A stretch of DNA of 64,000 bases from Hyphobacterium sp. CCMP332 (GCF_014323565.1 NZ_CP058669.1:558001-622000); one strand, 5' to 3'; counted from the first letter of the stretch, positions 46,675-55,797 are shown. Numbers and translations: made by a program. Notes: generated by a model not told the origin, from the sequence alone.

Positions 46675-46691
46675 ATCACTTCTCCTCCTCG

Positions 46692-47993
46692 TCAGTCAGT
46701 AAACACCCGCGCAAAAATCGTATCCACATGTTTGAGGTGGTAGCCCTCGTCAAAGCAGGACTCGATCTGCGCGTCTGAGAGGAAGGCTTTGACATCGGCA
46801 TCGGCCTTGAGGTGATCCATCAGCCGCCCGCCTTCATCCCAGGTTTTCATGCCATTGCGCTGGACCAGACGATAGCCGTCCTCGCGCGAGGCACCGGCCT
46901 GCGTCAGGGCCAGCAGGATGCGCTGGGAATTATGGATGCCGCCATAGGCTTCCAGATTCTCCCGGCAGCGATCCTCATTGACGATCAGCTTTTCGATCAT
47001 GCCGGCGGTGCGGTGCAGGGCAAAATCCAGGTGCACGGTCGAGTCCGGCCCGATGCCGCGTTCGACCGAGGAGTGGGAGATATCGCGCTCATGCCAGAGG
47101 GCGATATTTTCCATCGCCGGCACGACGGCCATGCGGACGAGGCGGGCCTGTCCTGTCAGATTCTCGGTCAGGATCGGATTGCGTTTGTGCGGCATGGCCG
47201 AGGAACCCTTCTGGCCCTTGGAGAAAAATTCCTGTGCTTCACGCACTTCGGAACGCTGCAGATGGCGCACCTCGATGGCGATATTTTCAATCGCCGAGGC
47301 GATCAGGCCCAGAACGGCGAAATAGTTTGCATGCCGGTCGCGCGGAATGACCTGTGTGGAAATCGGCTCGATGGAAAGCCCCATCTTCTCCGCGACATGG
47401 GCTTCGACCGCCGGATCGACATTGGCGAAGGTGCCGATGGCCCCGGAAATGGCGCAGGTGGCAATCTCCTCGCGCGCGGAAACCAGACGCGCCCGGTTGC
47501 GGGCAAACTCGGCGTAGAAGCGCGCAAATTTCAGGCCCATCGTCGTCGGCTCGGCATGGATGCCGTGGCTGCGGCCGATACAGGCGGTGTATTTGTGCTC
47601 TTCTGCGCGGGTTTTCAGCGCCGCCATGACGCGATCCACACCGGCGATCAGAATGTCGGCGGCATCGCGCATCTGCACGGCCAGGCAGGTGTCCAGCACA
47701 TCCGAAGAGGTCAGCCCCTGATGCACATAGCGGGCATCCTCGCCGACCAGCTCGGCCAGATGGGTCAGGAAGGCGATGACGTCATGTTTGACCTCGGCCT
47801 CGATGGCGTCGATCCGGTCAACGTCAAACGTCTTGTCCTTTGCCTTCCAGACGGCCTTAGCGGCCGCCTCGGGCACAACGCCCAGCTCGGCCAGCTTGTC
47901 GGTCGCGTGCGCCTCGATCTCGAACCAGATGCGATACTTGTTTTCCGGTGACCAGATGGCCGCCATTTCGGGACGGGTATAACGAGGGATCAT
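46692..47993 (-). CDS. purB: Adenylosuccinate lyase
   Basis: Two steps of purine synthesis: SAICAR to AICAR, and adenylosuccinate to AMP. 433 residues, with the fumarase-superfamily signature GSSAMPHKRNPI (about 262-273), LTSSDVLDTCLAVQMRDAA near 93 and RSHGIHAEPTTMG near 140 (catalytic His). It starts MIPRYTRPEMAAIW. In relatives purB often lies near purC and the zeta-subunit gene; here the sulfide block separates them. Confidence 0.96.
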   Translation of the reverse strand: MIPRYTRPEMAAIWSPENKYRIWFEIEAHATDKLAELGVVPEAAAKAVWKAKDKTFDVDRIDAIEAEVKHDVIAFLTHLAELVGEDARYVHQGLTSSDVLDTCLAVQMRDAADILIAGVDRVMAALKTRAEEHKYTACIGRSHGIHAEPTTMGLKFARFYAEFARNRARLVSAREEIATCAISGAIGTFANVDPAVEAHVAEKMGLSIEPISTQVIPRDRHANYFAVLGLIASAIENIAIEVRHLQRSEVREAQEFFSKGQKGSSAMPHKRNPILTENLTGQARLVRMAVVPAMENIALWHERDISHSSVERGIGPDSTVHLDFALHRTAGMIEKLIVNEDRCRENLEAYGGIHNSQRILLALTQAGASREDGYRLVQRNGMKTWDEGGRLMDHLKADADVKAFLSDAQIESCFDEGYHLKHVDTIFARVFTD

Positions 47994-48069
47994 GCGCGCG
48001 CCGCTCCATGCAATGTGATGGCGGCGTGATGCGCCGGAGGGGCGGGAAGGTCAAGGGGAGGGTAGTTTT

Positions 48070-48186
48070 CCTCCCCTGTTTACGGGGGAGGTGTTTCGAA
48101 CGCAGTGAGAAACGGAGGGGGCAAGATGACACCCGCCATTCGCCCCCCTCGTCGCTACGCGACACTCCCCCCGCAAGCGGGGGGAG
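48070..48186. repeat. Intergenic palindromic repeat unit (REP-like)
   Basis: CCTCCCC/GGGGAGG hairpin (48070-48091), then GAGGGGGC-type spacer and GTCGC/GCGAC, and a perfect 10-bp stem CTCCCCCCGC-AA-GCGGGGGGAG (48165-48186). The outer ends are complementary C-rich and G-rich tracts. Such composite palindromes are dispersed in alphaproteobacterial genomes. The last hairpin lies 5 bases after the end of the PEP mutase/ICL-family gene and may also end its transcript, though no T-run follows on that strand. Confidence 0.6.
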
Positions 48187-48191
48187 AAAAA

Positions 48192-48956
48192 CTAGTTCTG
48201 ATAAACCTCGCTCGCACTCGCCGTCAGCGCCTGCATCGCCTGACGATAGGGGCCGGGACCATGGCTGATCCGGGCCACGCCCAGCTTCGCCATCTCGGAG
48301 ATCGAGGGCGCACCGTCCTTCATATAGGCATTCACCGGCAGTTTCGTGTGCGAGCAGATTCGCGCAATCAGGTCCGGATCGGTCAGGCCGGGAATGAAGA
48401 ATCCGCTCGCCCCGGCCTCGGCATAGACATCGCAGCGATCGGTGGCCTCTTTCATGTGGCGGGCATGATCAGCCGGATCGGATTTCAGGAACACATCGGT
48501 GCGCGCATTGATGAACAGCGGAATGCTCGCCTCGTCGGCCACGGCGCGGATCGCCGCAATGCGGTGCGCCTGGTCCTCGATAGCGTGCAGGCCCTCACCG
48601 CCGACCACCTGGTCTTCAAAATTGAGGCCGACCGCCCCGGTGGCAATCAGCCGGGCGACATTGTCGGCCAGGAATTCCGGCTCGCGCGCATAACCGCCTT
48701 CAAAATCAATGGACACGGGCAGGCCGACCGCGGAGCCAATCTGCTTGGCCGTGCGCATCACCCGGTCCAGCGGCAGTTTCTCGCCATCCGCATAGCCTTG
48801 TGCAGACGCGACCGACCAGCTGCCCGTCGCGATGGCTTTCGCACCGGCTTCGGCGACCGCCTTCGCGCTGCCCGCATCCCAGATATTGTAGAGCACCAGC
48901 GGCTCGCCCTTTTTATGCAGGGCATGGAAAGTGCGGGCTTTTTCAGCTTGGGTCAT
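48192..48956 (-). CDS. Isocitrate lyase/PEP mutase-family protein
   Basis: 254 residues from the ATG at 48954-48956, which overlaps the thrC stop by 4 bases. TIM barrel of the PEP mutase/isocitrate lyase superfamily, with ALHKKGEPLVLYNIWDAGSA near 12, VSIDFEGGYA near 82 in place of the usual metal-binding DxDxG, GLNFEDQ near 109, and FINARTDVF near 145. It lacks the isocitrate lyase KKCGH motif, so it is not an isocitrate lyase. Related proteins act as oxaloacetate decarboxylases or carboxyvinyl-phosphonate mutases; substrate unknown. Confidence 0.82.
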   Translation of the reverse strand: MTQAEKARTFHALHKKGEPLVLYNIWDAGSAKAVAEAGAKAIATGSWSVASAQGYADGEKLPLDRVMRTAKQIGSAVGLPVSIDFEGGYAREPEFLADNVARLIATGAVGLNFEDQVVGGEGLHAIEDQAHRIAAIRAVADEASIPLFINARTDVFLKSDPADHARHMKEATDRCDVYAEAGASGFFIPGLTDPDLIARICSHTKLPVNAYMKDGAPSISEMAKLGVARISHGPGPYRQAMQALTASASEVYQN

Positions 48957-50173
48957 AAGGATGTCCAATCGATCTCGCTATGGCGGTCGAGCCGCCGGGA
49001 TGTGTCCGGCATCGGGAATTTCAGGCCCGACCCGCAATTATAGAGCACGACGTCTGCATCACGTTCAATCAGCCCGTCGGCAATGGCGATTTCCATGGCC
49101 GCATAGGTGGCCGACCCTTCCGGTCCCATCAGCAGGCCGTCGTCCGCCCCGATCCGGTACCAGCATTTCTGGATATGCTCATCGGTCACGGCCAGCGCCG
49201 CGCCGCCGCTCTCCCGCACGGCGCGCAGGATCAGGAAGTCGGCCACTGCTTTCGGCACCCGCATCCCGGCGGCCATCGTATCGGCGTCCAGCCATTCCTC
49301 GGCATGGTCCTTGCCGTCATTGAAGGCTTTGACGATGGGCGCACAGCCGGTGGATTGCACCGCAAACATTTTCGGACGCTCGGGTCCGATCCAGCCGAGC
49401 TGCTCCATCTCCTCGAACGCCTTCCACATGCCGATCAGGCCGGTGCCGCCGCCCGTGGGATAGAAGATGGCTTCGGGCAAGCGCCAACCCATCTGTGCGG
49501 CGAGTTCCAGACCCATCGTCTTCTTGCCCTCGGCGCGATAGGGCTCTTTCAAGGTGGAGAGGTCAAACCAGCCCATCGCCTCCTTGCCGGCCCCGACCAG
49601 CGCGCCGCAATGATGGATCAGCCCGTTGACACGGAAGACCTTGCCGCCCTGCAGGCAGGTCTCCTGGATATTCACTTCCGGCGCATCCTCAGGACAGAAG
49701 ACGAAAGCCTCCATCCCGCCGCGCCGCGCATAGGCCGACATTGCCGCCCCCGCATTGCCCGCCGTCGGCATGGCCAGGCGTTTCAGGCCGAATGATTTCG
49801 CCATCGACACACCCAGCGCCAGCCCTCGGGCCTTGAAGCTGGCGGTCGGCAGGCGGCTCTCATCCTTGACGATGACGCGGCCTGTTGCCCCGGCAGCCCT
49901 GGCGGAAACGGGAATCTCGATCAGCGGTGTATCGACTTCGCCGAGGCGCAGGACATCGCTGTCATTCACAACCGGCAGAAGCTCGCGCCATTTCCAGAAT
50001 CCGCCCGTCCGCGACCAGATTTCATCACGGTCGATCCCGGTTTTCGCTTTCGCCAGATCATAGCGCGCCAGCAAGGGTTTTCCGGCGGCGGACAGATTAT
50101 GCGGGCGGTCCTTCTCATAGCGTTCGCCGGTGGCCGAACATTCGAGATGGGTGAAATGGTTTTTATAGCTCAT
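48953..50173 (-). CDS. thrC: Threonine synthase
   Basis: PLP-dependent conversion of O-phosphohomoserine to threonine. 406 residues. The PLP lysine is in LPTASFKARGLALG (about 110-122), and the phosphate-binding loop is PTGGGTGLIGMWKA near 240. The N-terminal FTHLECSATGERYEKDRPH is a zinc-knuckle-like remnant typical of this threonine synthase subgroup. Cysteate synthase or another fold-II enzyme cannot be wholly excluded. Translationally coupled to the PEP mutase/ICL-family gene. Confidence 0.88.
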   Translation of the reverse strand: MSYKNHFTHLECSATGERYEKDRPHNLSAAGKPLLARYDLAKAKTGIDRDEIWSRTGGFWKWRELLPVVNDSDVLRLGEVDTPLIEIPVSARAAGATGRVIVKDESRLPTASFKARGLALGVSMAKSFGLKRLAMPTAGNAGAAMSAYARRGGMEAFVFCPEDAPEVNIQETCLQGGKVFRVNGLIHHCGALVGAGKEAMGWFDLSTLKEPYRAEGKKTMGLELAAQMGWRLPEAIFYPTGGGTGLIGMWKAFEEMEQLGWIGPERPKMFAVQSTGCAPIVKAFNDGKDHAEEWLDADTMAAGMRVPKAVADFLILRAVRESGGAALAVTDEHIQKCWYRIGADDGLLMGPEGSATYAAMEIAIADGLIERDADVVLYNCGSGLKFPMPDTSRRLDRHSEIDWTSL

Positions 50174-50249
50174 GGGGAATTGTTAGGCGGCGCCGGGGAG
50201 GGCGGCAAGCGGCCGATGATGAATGGCCCGTCGTTTTCCACCGCGTCTT

Positions 50250-50390
50250 CCTCCGGCTTGACCGGAGGGTCTCAATTTGGATGGATGCCCGGATCACCCA
50301 CTTTCGCGAGTGCAGGCAAGTCCGGGCACCCCGGTAGAGTTGATCAGCCATCCTTCGAGGCTCGCATTCGCTCGCACCTCAGGATGAGGT
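50250..50390. repeat. Cluster of three palindromic repeats between thrC and radC
   Basis: The 286-base gap has no gene. It holds three hairpins: CCTCCGG/CCGGAGG (50250-50268); TGCCCGGA ... TCCGGGCA (50286-50328) enclosing a CACT/AGTG stem; and CATCCT-GAGG ... CCTC-AGGATG (50349-50386). The last two resemble repeats spread widely in alphaproteobacterial intergenic DNA. Confidence 0.65.
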
Positions 50391-50459
50391 GAATGGATGG
50401 CAATACGGTTGTCTACCTCATGGTGAGTTGCCCGCCACAGGTGGGCCTCGAACCACGCA

Positions 50460-51149
50460 TTAGAGCAATCCCAGAGACTTGAAGCTCGCCGTGGTCTGCC
50501 GGCCAATGATCAGATGATCGTGGACCACGATGTTGAAGGGCTTGGAGGCGTCGACAATGGTTTTGGTGATCTCCACATCCGCGGCCGAAGGCGTCACGTC
50601 TCCGGATGGATGATTGTGCACCAGAATGATGGCGCTGGCCTCCACGGCGAGGGCGCGTTTCACCACTTCACGCGGATAGACCGGGGCCTGATCGACCGTG
50701 CCTTTGGAAATGACTTCATCCGCCATCAGCCGGTTTTTCTTGTCCAGAAACAGCACCCGGAATTGCTCCACGGGCTCATGCTGCATGGCGGTGCGGCAAT
50801 AGGTGATCAGCGATGACCAGGAAGATATGACGGGCTTGTCCAGCGCGCCTTCCAGCGCCATTCGCGCGGAGGCTGCGTGCAGGAGCTTCAGATCAATGGC
50901 AGTTGCTTCACCTACGCCCTTAACCTCACAGAGCTTTTCAATTGAAGCTGCGGTAACGCCTCCGAGGTCGCCAAACTTGGCGATCAGGTCCTTTGCAAGC
51001 GGCTTAATATCTTTCTGCGGAATGGAGCGAAACAGAAAGAGTTCGAGGAGTTCATAGTCGGCGAGCGCATCGCCGCCCGCTCTGGCAAAGCGGGCTCTGA
51101 GGCGGTCACGATGTCCCGCGTGGTGGGGTGTCGCCGCCTTATCCGCCAT
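50460..51149 (-). CDS. radC: RadC-family JAB-domain protein
   Basis: 229 residues. N-terminal helix-hairpin-helix-like region (SIEKLCEVKGVGEATAIDL, near 73-92) and a C-terminal JAB/MPN metal-binding domain with LVHNHPSGDVTPSAAD near 175. Historically called a DNA repair protein, but a direct repair function is doubtful in the family. 3 bases after the methionine aminopeptidase gene, same operon. Confidence 0.93.
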   Translation of the reverse strand: MADKAATPHHAGHRDRLRARFARAGGDALADYELLELFLFRSIPQKDIKPLAKDLIAKFGDLGGVTAASIEKLCEVKGVGEATAIDLKLLHAASARMALEGALDKPVISSWSSLITYCRTAMQHEPVEQFRVLFLDKKNRLMADEVISKGTVDQAPVYPREVVKRALAVEASAIILVHNHPSGDVTPSAADVEITKTIVDASKPFNIVVHDHLIIGRQTTASFKSLGLL

Positions 51150-51152
51150 GCA

Positions 51153-51989
51153 TCAGGATGGATAGGGCGGGCAATCCAGCCCGGCAGGTGAGGCGGTGAA
51201 GATTTCCACGCCGTCCTCGGTGACGCCGACCGAGTGTTCAAACTGCGCCGACAGGGACCGGTCCCGCGTTACCGCGGTCCAGCCATCGGACAGGACCTTG
51301 GCGTCCGGACGACCCAGATTCAGCATGGGCTCGATGGTAAAGAACATGCCCGGCTTCAGCTCGACGCCTTCGCCGCGGCGGCCATAGTGCAGCACGTTCG
51401 GGCTGTCGTGAAACAGGCGCCCTATGCCGTGGCCGCAGAAGTCCTGCACAACAGAACAGCGATTGGCTTCGGCAATCTCCTGGATCGCGGCCCCGACATC
51501 GCCCAGCGTGGCACCGGGTTTGACCTCGGCAATGCCCGCTATCATCGCTTCATAGGTCACTTCAATCAGGCGCTCTGCCTTGCGGCGCGGTTCGCCGACG
51601 ATGAACATGCGCGATGTGTCACCATGCCAGCCATCCAGCAGAATGGTGACATCGATATTGACGATATCGCCGTCCTTCAGGGGTTTGGGGCCCGGAATGC
51701 CGTGACAGATGACGTGATTGATCGAGGTGCAGGAGGATTTCGTATAGCCGCGATAGCCCAGCGTGGCCGGCACGCCGCCCTGCGCAAACATGAAATTGCG
51801 CACCGCATCGTCGATTTCTTCGGTTGAGACGCCGGGCTGCACCATGGGGATGATATGATCCAGCGTGGCCGCCGCTGCGTGTCCCGCCTTGCGCATGCCC
51901 GCAAAGCCGTCCGCGCCATGCAGCTTGATACGGCCGTCACGCGAAGACTCATTCGCGCTATCGCTTTGAACGTCGTATGCCAGATTCAT
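51153..51989 (-). CDS. map: Methionine aminopeptidase, type I
   Basis: Removes initiator methionine from new proteins. 278 residues from the ATG at 51987-51989, chosen because AGGACAGG precedes it; an upstream in-frame ATG (52019) has no ribosome site and lies at the terminator of the preceding gene. Metal ligands: NIDVTILLDGWHGDTSR (two Asp), CGHGIGRLFHDSP (His), FTIEPMLN (Glu) and QFEHSVGVTEDG (Glu). The N-terminus has a Ser/Asp-rich extension of about 25 residues. Confidence 0.96.
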   Translation of the reverse strand: MNLAYDVQSDSANESSRDGRIKLHGADGFAGMRKAGHAAAATLDHIIPMVQPGVSTEEIDDAVRNFMFAQGGVPATLGYRGYTKSSCTSINHVICHGIPGPKPLKDGDIVNIDVTILLDGWHGDTSRMFIVGEPRRKAERLIEVTYEAMIAGIAEVKPGATLGDVGAAIQEIAEANRCSVVQDFCGHGIGRLFHDSPNVLHYGRRGEGVELKPGMFFTIEPMLNLGRPDAKVLSDGWTAVTRDRSLSAQFEHSVGVTEDGVEIFTASPAGLDCPPYPS

Positions 51990-52021
51990 GACCTGTCCTG
52001 TGCCCTGTTCCGCTTCCATAT

Positions 52022-52053
52022 AAACAAAACGCGCGGCGTTTGAAACGCCGCGC
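52022..52053 (-). terminator. Rho-independent terminator of the M28 peptidase gene
   Basis: On the minus strand, a 10-bp stem (GCGCGGCGTT / AACGCCGCGC, 52053-52031) with a three-base loop, followed by TTTTGTTT. It begins 31 bases after the stop of the M28 peptidase and separates that gene from map. Confidence 0.88.
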
Positions 52054-52083
52054 GCCTGTCATTCGGCATTCAGGAAATAATAC

Positions 52084-53760
52084 CTAGCGATCAGCACCGT
52101 AGAAATCACCGAAGAAATCACCTTCATTCCAGGTGGGTGCGGTATCGTTATTGGCGATCTCGCGCGCAATCAGGAAGTTGATATTGGCGAATTTTGCGCC
52201 CTGTTCATACAGGATCACCATTTCCTCGTCGCTATCGGGCTCGTCCGACTGGCGGTGATAATGAGTGTTCAGGAAGCCCATGAAGCCTTCCCCTTCATCC
52301 CAGCGCGGATCGGGTGAGGAAAAGCCGGTCATCAGGAAGACGGACGGTATGCCGCGGCGCACGAAATTGTAGTGGTCTGACCGGATGAACAGATTCTGCT
52401 CGGGCAGGGGGTCCGGGCTGACCTCGATCCCCATCCGGGCTGCGGCACGCTGCGTGATCGGGCCTAGTGAGGACCGTTCGGCACCGAATGCCACTACATC
52501 GGAGAATTCATAGACGATGACCGGCATGTCCAGATTGACATTGGCTACCATCGCATCGGCCGGAACGGTCGGGTGAAAGGCGAAATATTCCGATCCCAGC
52601 AGGCCCTGTTCTTCCGCGGCCAGCGCGACGAAGAGCAGCGACCGGCGCGGTGCTTCCGATTGCATGAAAGTGCGCGCCGTCTCCAGCATGATGGCGGAGC
52701 CGGACGCATTATCGACGGCGCCGTTGCAGATACGGTCTTCTTCATTGTTGGAACGGCAGCCCGTGGTGGAAACACCCTCCGCATCCGTCACGCCAATATG
52801 ATCCAGATGGGCCGTAAGGACGACGATTTCGTCGGCCAGTTCGGGATCCGATCCGGGGATCATGCCGACAACATTATTGTCAACGAAGAGGTCGCGCGTG
52901 GTTTCCTGCGTCATGGTGACGGTGATATTCAGCGGCATGGACGCCGGTTCGCCCGCCTGCAGGCGGTCGGCCACGTCTTCAAACGTCGTGCCGGAATTGG
53001 CGAACAGCGCCTGCGCGCCTTCCAGAGCCACGCCCGCGCCGACCTGCAGGTCGCTATAGGCCGGTTCTGCCCCGACCGGGGCGAGGGCAATTGACGAACC
53101 GCTGACCGCGCGCTCTGCAAATCGTGCATATTGTTCGGCGGCCGTCCCGGAAAGCTGGATATAGCCAATGGCGCCGTGACGCGCGGCGGTTTCGCGTTTG
53201 GTGGAGGTGCGCTGCTGGTGAGAGCGCTCATCGGACGGCATGATGTCCGGTGCGCCGCCGAAATAGGCGACGATACGGCCTTCAACATCAACGCCTTCAT
53301 AATCATCATAGCCATGATGCGGAAGGGACAGGCCATAGCCCACGAAAACCACTTCGGCCGTGATCGAGGCTTCATCCAGAACCGGGTGGCCGGCGATGAT
53401 CAGATCAAATCCGTTTTGCAGGGCAACCGCGTCGTCGCCCTCGCCAATGACCAGCGTGCCGCCCGACGCAACCGGCGTCATGACCTGCATCGGGACTTCG
53501 GCAAAATAACCGCCATTGTCGCCAGCCGGCTCCAGCCCGATCAGGCGGTATTGTGAGGCGACATAGTTCGCGGCAATGTCATAGCCATCAGACCCCGCTG
53601 CGCGGCCGGCCAGCGCGTCGTGTGCGAGGAAGCGGATATGGGCTTCGATATTTTCCGATGGAATATCGGGAACAAAATCCTCATCAGCCGACTGGGCGCA
53701 GGCCGTAGCGGGAATAAGGGCGAACAGGCTGGCGGCAGCCAGACGGGCAAAAGTATTCAC
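52084..53760 (-). CDS. Exported M28-family peptidase with PA-type insert
   Basis: 558 residues, GTG start. Signal peptide with cleavage near CAQSAD (about 23). The M28 ligands are visible: TAHLDHIG (His, near 316), NGAVDNASGSA (Asp), AAEEQGLLGS (Glu-Glu), NLDMP (Asp) and NTHYHRQSDEPD (His, near 515). A protease-associated domain occupies about 125-270. Expected to be a periplasmic aminopeptidase. A second M28 gene lies at 33509. AT-rich leader with a TGATT/AATCA palindrome upstream. Confidence 0.9.
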   Translation of the reverse strand: MNTFARLAAASLFALIPATACAQSADEDFVPDIPSENIEAHIRFLAHDALAGRAAGSDGYDIAANYVASQYRLIGLEPAGDNGGYFAEVPMQVMTPVASGGTLVIGEGDDAVALQNGFDLIIAGHPVLDEASITAEVVFVGYGLSLPHHGYDDYEGVDVEGRIVAYFGGAPDIMPSDERSHQQRTSTKRETAARHGAIGYIQLSGTAAEQYARFAERAVSGSSIALAPVGAEPAYSDLQVGAGVALEGAQALFANSGTTFEDVADRLQAGEPASMPLNITVTMTQETTRDLFVDNNVVGMIPGSDPELADEIVVLTAHLDHIGVTDAEGVSTTGCRSNNEEDRICNGAVDNASGSAIMLETARTFMQSEAPRRSLLFVALAAEEQGLLGSEYFAFHPTVPADAMVANVNLDMPVIVYEFSDVVAFGAERSSLGPITQRAAARMGIEVSPDPLPEQNLFIRSDHYNFVRRGIPSVFLMTGFSSPDPRWDEGEGFMGFLNTHYHRQSDEPDSDEEMVILYEQGAKFANINFLIAREIANNDTAPTWNEGDFFGDFYGADR

Positions 53761-53836
53761 GGGGCAGACCTCTTGGACTCGATTTCGTGATTAAAAAATC
53801 AATTTCGACGGCACTATAGTCCGGGGAGGCCGGGCA

Positions 53837-54340
53837 TCAATCGCGCTTGCCTAAACTTTCCGTCATCAGAGCGTCCGCAATATCCGGTGAAACCCGGTAA
53901 TGTTTCACAAGTGCCGGAGACATGCGCGTCGGCCGTCCCGTTCCCAGCTTGAAGCAGACAAGGTCCATCCGGGCGCGGAAAATCGTCTGGCCGCTATCGG
54001 CGCGGCGGAATTGATAGCGGCGTTCCGCGCGCAGGCGCCCATCGGATTTGGTGATCCAGACGGCGCAGTCGAGATCGTCGCCCGCATGGCAATGACCCAG
54101 ATAATCGCATTCGGACCGGACAATCGCCATGCCGTGTTCATAGCGCACGAATTCGGAACGCGGATGCTCCGGAACGTCAAAGTCCCAGTGCGCCCAGGCG
54201 GTCTCGTCGCCCCACGTCAGATAGCGCGCATTATTGACGTGGCCGAACTCGTCCTCGTCAGCTGCTGTTGCGGTAATACGGTGAATGAAGGGCGAGGGCA
54301 GGTCCCAGCCGTCAAATGTCTTGGCCTTGATCATGACCAT
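53837..54340 (-). CDS. Acyl-CoA thioesterase, 4HBT hotdog fold
   Basis: 167 residues. 4-hydroxybenzoyl-CoA thioesterase-like domain with DEDEFGHVNNARYLTWGD (about 29-46), which includes the catalytic Asp position and the conserved HVNN. An N-terminal part WDLPSPFIHRITAT fits the family. Hydrolyses an acyl-CoA; substrate undetermined. The ATG at 54340 or 54334 (Met3). Divergent from the CinA-like gene across 37 bases. Confidence 0.87.
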   Translation of the reverse strand: MVMIKAKTFDGWDLPSPFIHRITATAADEDEFGHVNNARYLTWGDETAWAHWDFDVPEHPRSEFVRYEHGMAIVRSECDYLGHCHAGDDLDCAVWITKSDGRLRAERRYQFRRADSGQTIFRARMDLVCFKLGTGRPTRMSPALVKHYRVSPDIADALMTESLGKRD

Positions 54341-54377
54341 TGCCTATATCCGTCGCGGCGAGCGGATGAAAGGGTAG

Positions 54378-55169
54378 ATGATGAGCGATACAAAACAGGT
54401 CAGGGCAGCGGTCCTGCTGATTGGCGATGAACTTCTGTCCGGTCGGACGCGTGACATCAATCTCTCTGAAATCGCGAAATTCCTCAGCCCCCTGGGTGTG
54501 TCGGTTGCCGAATGCCGGATCGTGCCGGACGAGCCGGACGAAATGGTCGCGGCCATCAATCACCTGCGCGCGAAATATGACTATGTCTTCACAACCGGCG
54601 GCATCGGCCCCACGCATGATGACATCACGGCAGACGCGATCGGGGCCGCCTTCGGTCAGACCGTCGATGTCCGCGCCGACGCCTTCGCCATCATCGAGGA
54701 ATGGTATGAGAAGTCGAAAACGCCGCTGACCGAGAGCCGCAAACGCATGGCGCGCGTGCCGGCGGACGCTGTCCTGATCAGGAACCCGGTCACCGGCGCG
54801 CCCGGTTTCCAGACCGGCAATGTCTTCACGCTCGCCGGGGTGCCCAAGATCGCCCGCGCCATGCTGGAGGATGTCGCCCATCGTATCGAAGGCGGGGCCG
54901 TCACCCATTCACGCACTGTCGCAACCGGCGGATTGCGTGAAGGCGATCTGGCGGATGGACTGCGGGTTCTGGCCGATGACTATCCAGACGTTTCCATCGG
55001 ATCCTATCCCTACTTCTTCGAAGGACCGGATGGAGAGATCCGGCGTGGCACCAACCTGGTCGCCCGCGCAACGGATCAGGACAGGCTGGACGAGGTCGTC
55101 GAGAAGCTCGCAGACCTCTCCCGCTCTGTCGGCGGCAAGCCCGTGATCGACCCACCGGACGCGAAATAA
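54378..55169 (+). CDS. CinA N-terminal-like molybdopterin-binding domain protein
   Basis: 263 residues. MoCF-biosynthesis/molybdopterin-binding fold (AAVLLIGDELLSGRTRDIN near 10-28, and FTTGGIGPTHDDITADAIG near 73-91) as in the N-terminal half of CinA and in stand-alone 'competence/damage-inducible' homologues. The C-terminal amidase domain of CinA is absent. Related enzymes are NMN deamidases or ADP-ribose pyrophosphatases, but for this short type the function is open. AAAGGG precedes tandem ATGs. Strong terminator immediately after. Confidence 0.88.
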   Translation: MMSDTKQVRAAVLLIGDELLSGRTRDINLSEIAKFLSPLGVSVAECRIVPDEPDEMVAAINHLRAKYDYVFTTGGIGPTHDDITADAIGAAFGQTVDVRADAFAIIEEWYEKSKTPLTESRKRMARVPADAVLIRNPVTGAPGFQTGNVFTLAGVPKIARAMLEDVAHRIEGGAVTHSRTVATGGLREGDLADGLRVLADDYPDVSIGSYPYFFEGPDGEIRRGTNLVARATDQDRLDEVVEKLADLSRSVGGKPVIDPPDAK

Positions 55170-55201
55170 AAAGGCGCAGGGCGGCGAGGCCCTGCGCCTT
55201 T
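55170..55201. terminator. Bidirectional terminator
   Basis: AAAGGCGCAGGGC pairs with GCCCTGCGCCTTT (13 bp) around a six-base loop, with A-rich sequence before and T after. It starts at the stop codon of the CinA-like gene and lies 18 bases from the end of the convergent exported-protein gene. Confidence 0.9.
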
Positions 55202-55219
55202 GGACCCAGTCAAGCTGAC

Positions 55220-55564
55220 TTAGGCTTGGACGGCGATTTCGAACATCTGACCGTCGAGGTCACACACGTCGATTTCGACTTCTTCGACAACGCTGCCATC
55301 GGCCAGCGTGAAACGGAAATCGTGGAAGCAATGGTCCGTGTCGGCGACGACCAGCGTCGCGATTTCACCACCGGTGCTCAGCGCGCCATCAGCGATCAGA
55401 TTGTCGCTCCAGCCATCTGTTGCGGATGGAGCGGTATGGATCTCGACCACGTCCTGGCCGGTCGCATTGATGAAGGTGATTGTGCTGGAAAGGCTTTCCG
55501 CGATGACCGGGAAAGACAGGGCTGCAGCCATCAGGGCAGATGCAGAAAACAGGGCGAATTTCAT
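55220..55564 (-). CDS. Small exported protein of unknown function with two cysteines
   Basis: 114 residues. Signal peptide with cleavage after VIAES (about 22). The mature part has an NATGQDVVEIHTAPSATDGW segment, a Gly-rich turn, DTDHCFHDFRF and IDVCDLDGQ; the two cysteines (near residues 78 and 101) probably form a disulfide in a beta-sandwich. I recall similar small periplasmic proteins of unknown function. Monocistronic, with the shared terminator downstream. Confidence 0.75.
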   Translation of the reverse strand: MKFALFSASALMAAALSFPVIAESLSSTITFINATGQDVVEIHTAPSATDGWSDNLIADGALSTGGEIATLVVADTDHCFHDFRFTLADGSVVEEVEIDVCDLDGQMFEIAVQA

Positions 55565-55733
55565 GTAACGGCCGTCCTTTCAGAACCACCGGACCGCCCG
55601 GCGGCATACTTTCGACCGGCCTGCATCATCTGCCCGAATCGCCCTACCAGCAAGGGAAATCGGCGGCCACACTGGCGTCCGGATTGCGGCGGATTGGCGG
55701 CAATCCCGTCTGCCCCTTAATTGCCCCATTCCC

Positions 55734-55778
55734 GCCCGACGATGGTTCCCTTGCGAGGGAATGTTGAGTCCATCGGGC
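55734..55778 (+). promoter_or_regulatory. Nested hairpin in the leader of the VWA gene
   Basis: An outer stem GCCCGA (55734-55739) / TCGGGC (55773-55778) encloses an inner palindrome TTCCCT-TGCG-AGGGAA (55746-55761). It ends 19 bases before the VWA protein ATG and just before its AAAGGGAAA ribosome site, so it may influence translation or be an operator. CCCTTAATTGC lies at 55715-55725. Confidence 0.45.
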
Positions 55779-55797
55779 AGGGGACAAAGGGAAAACC

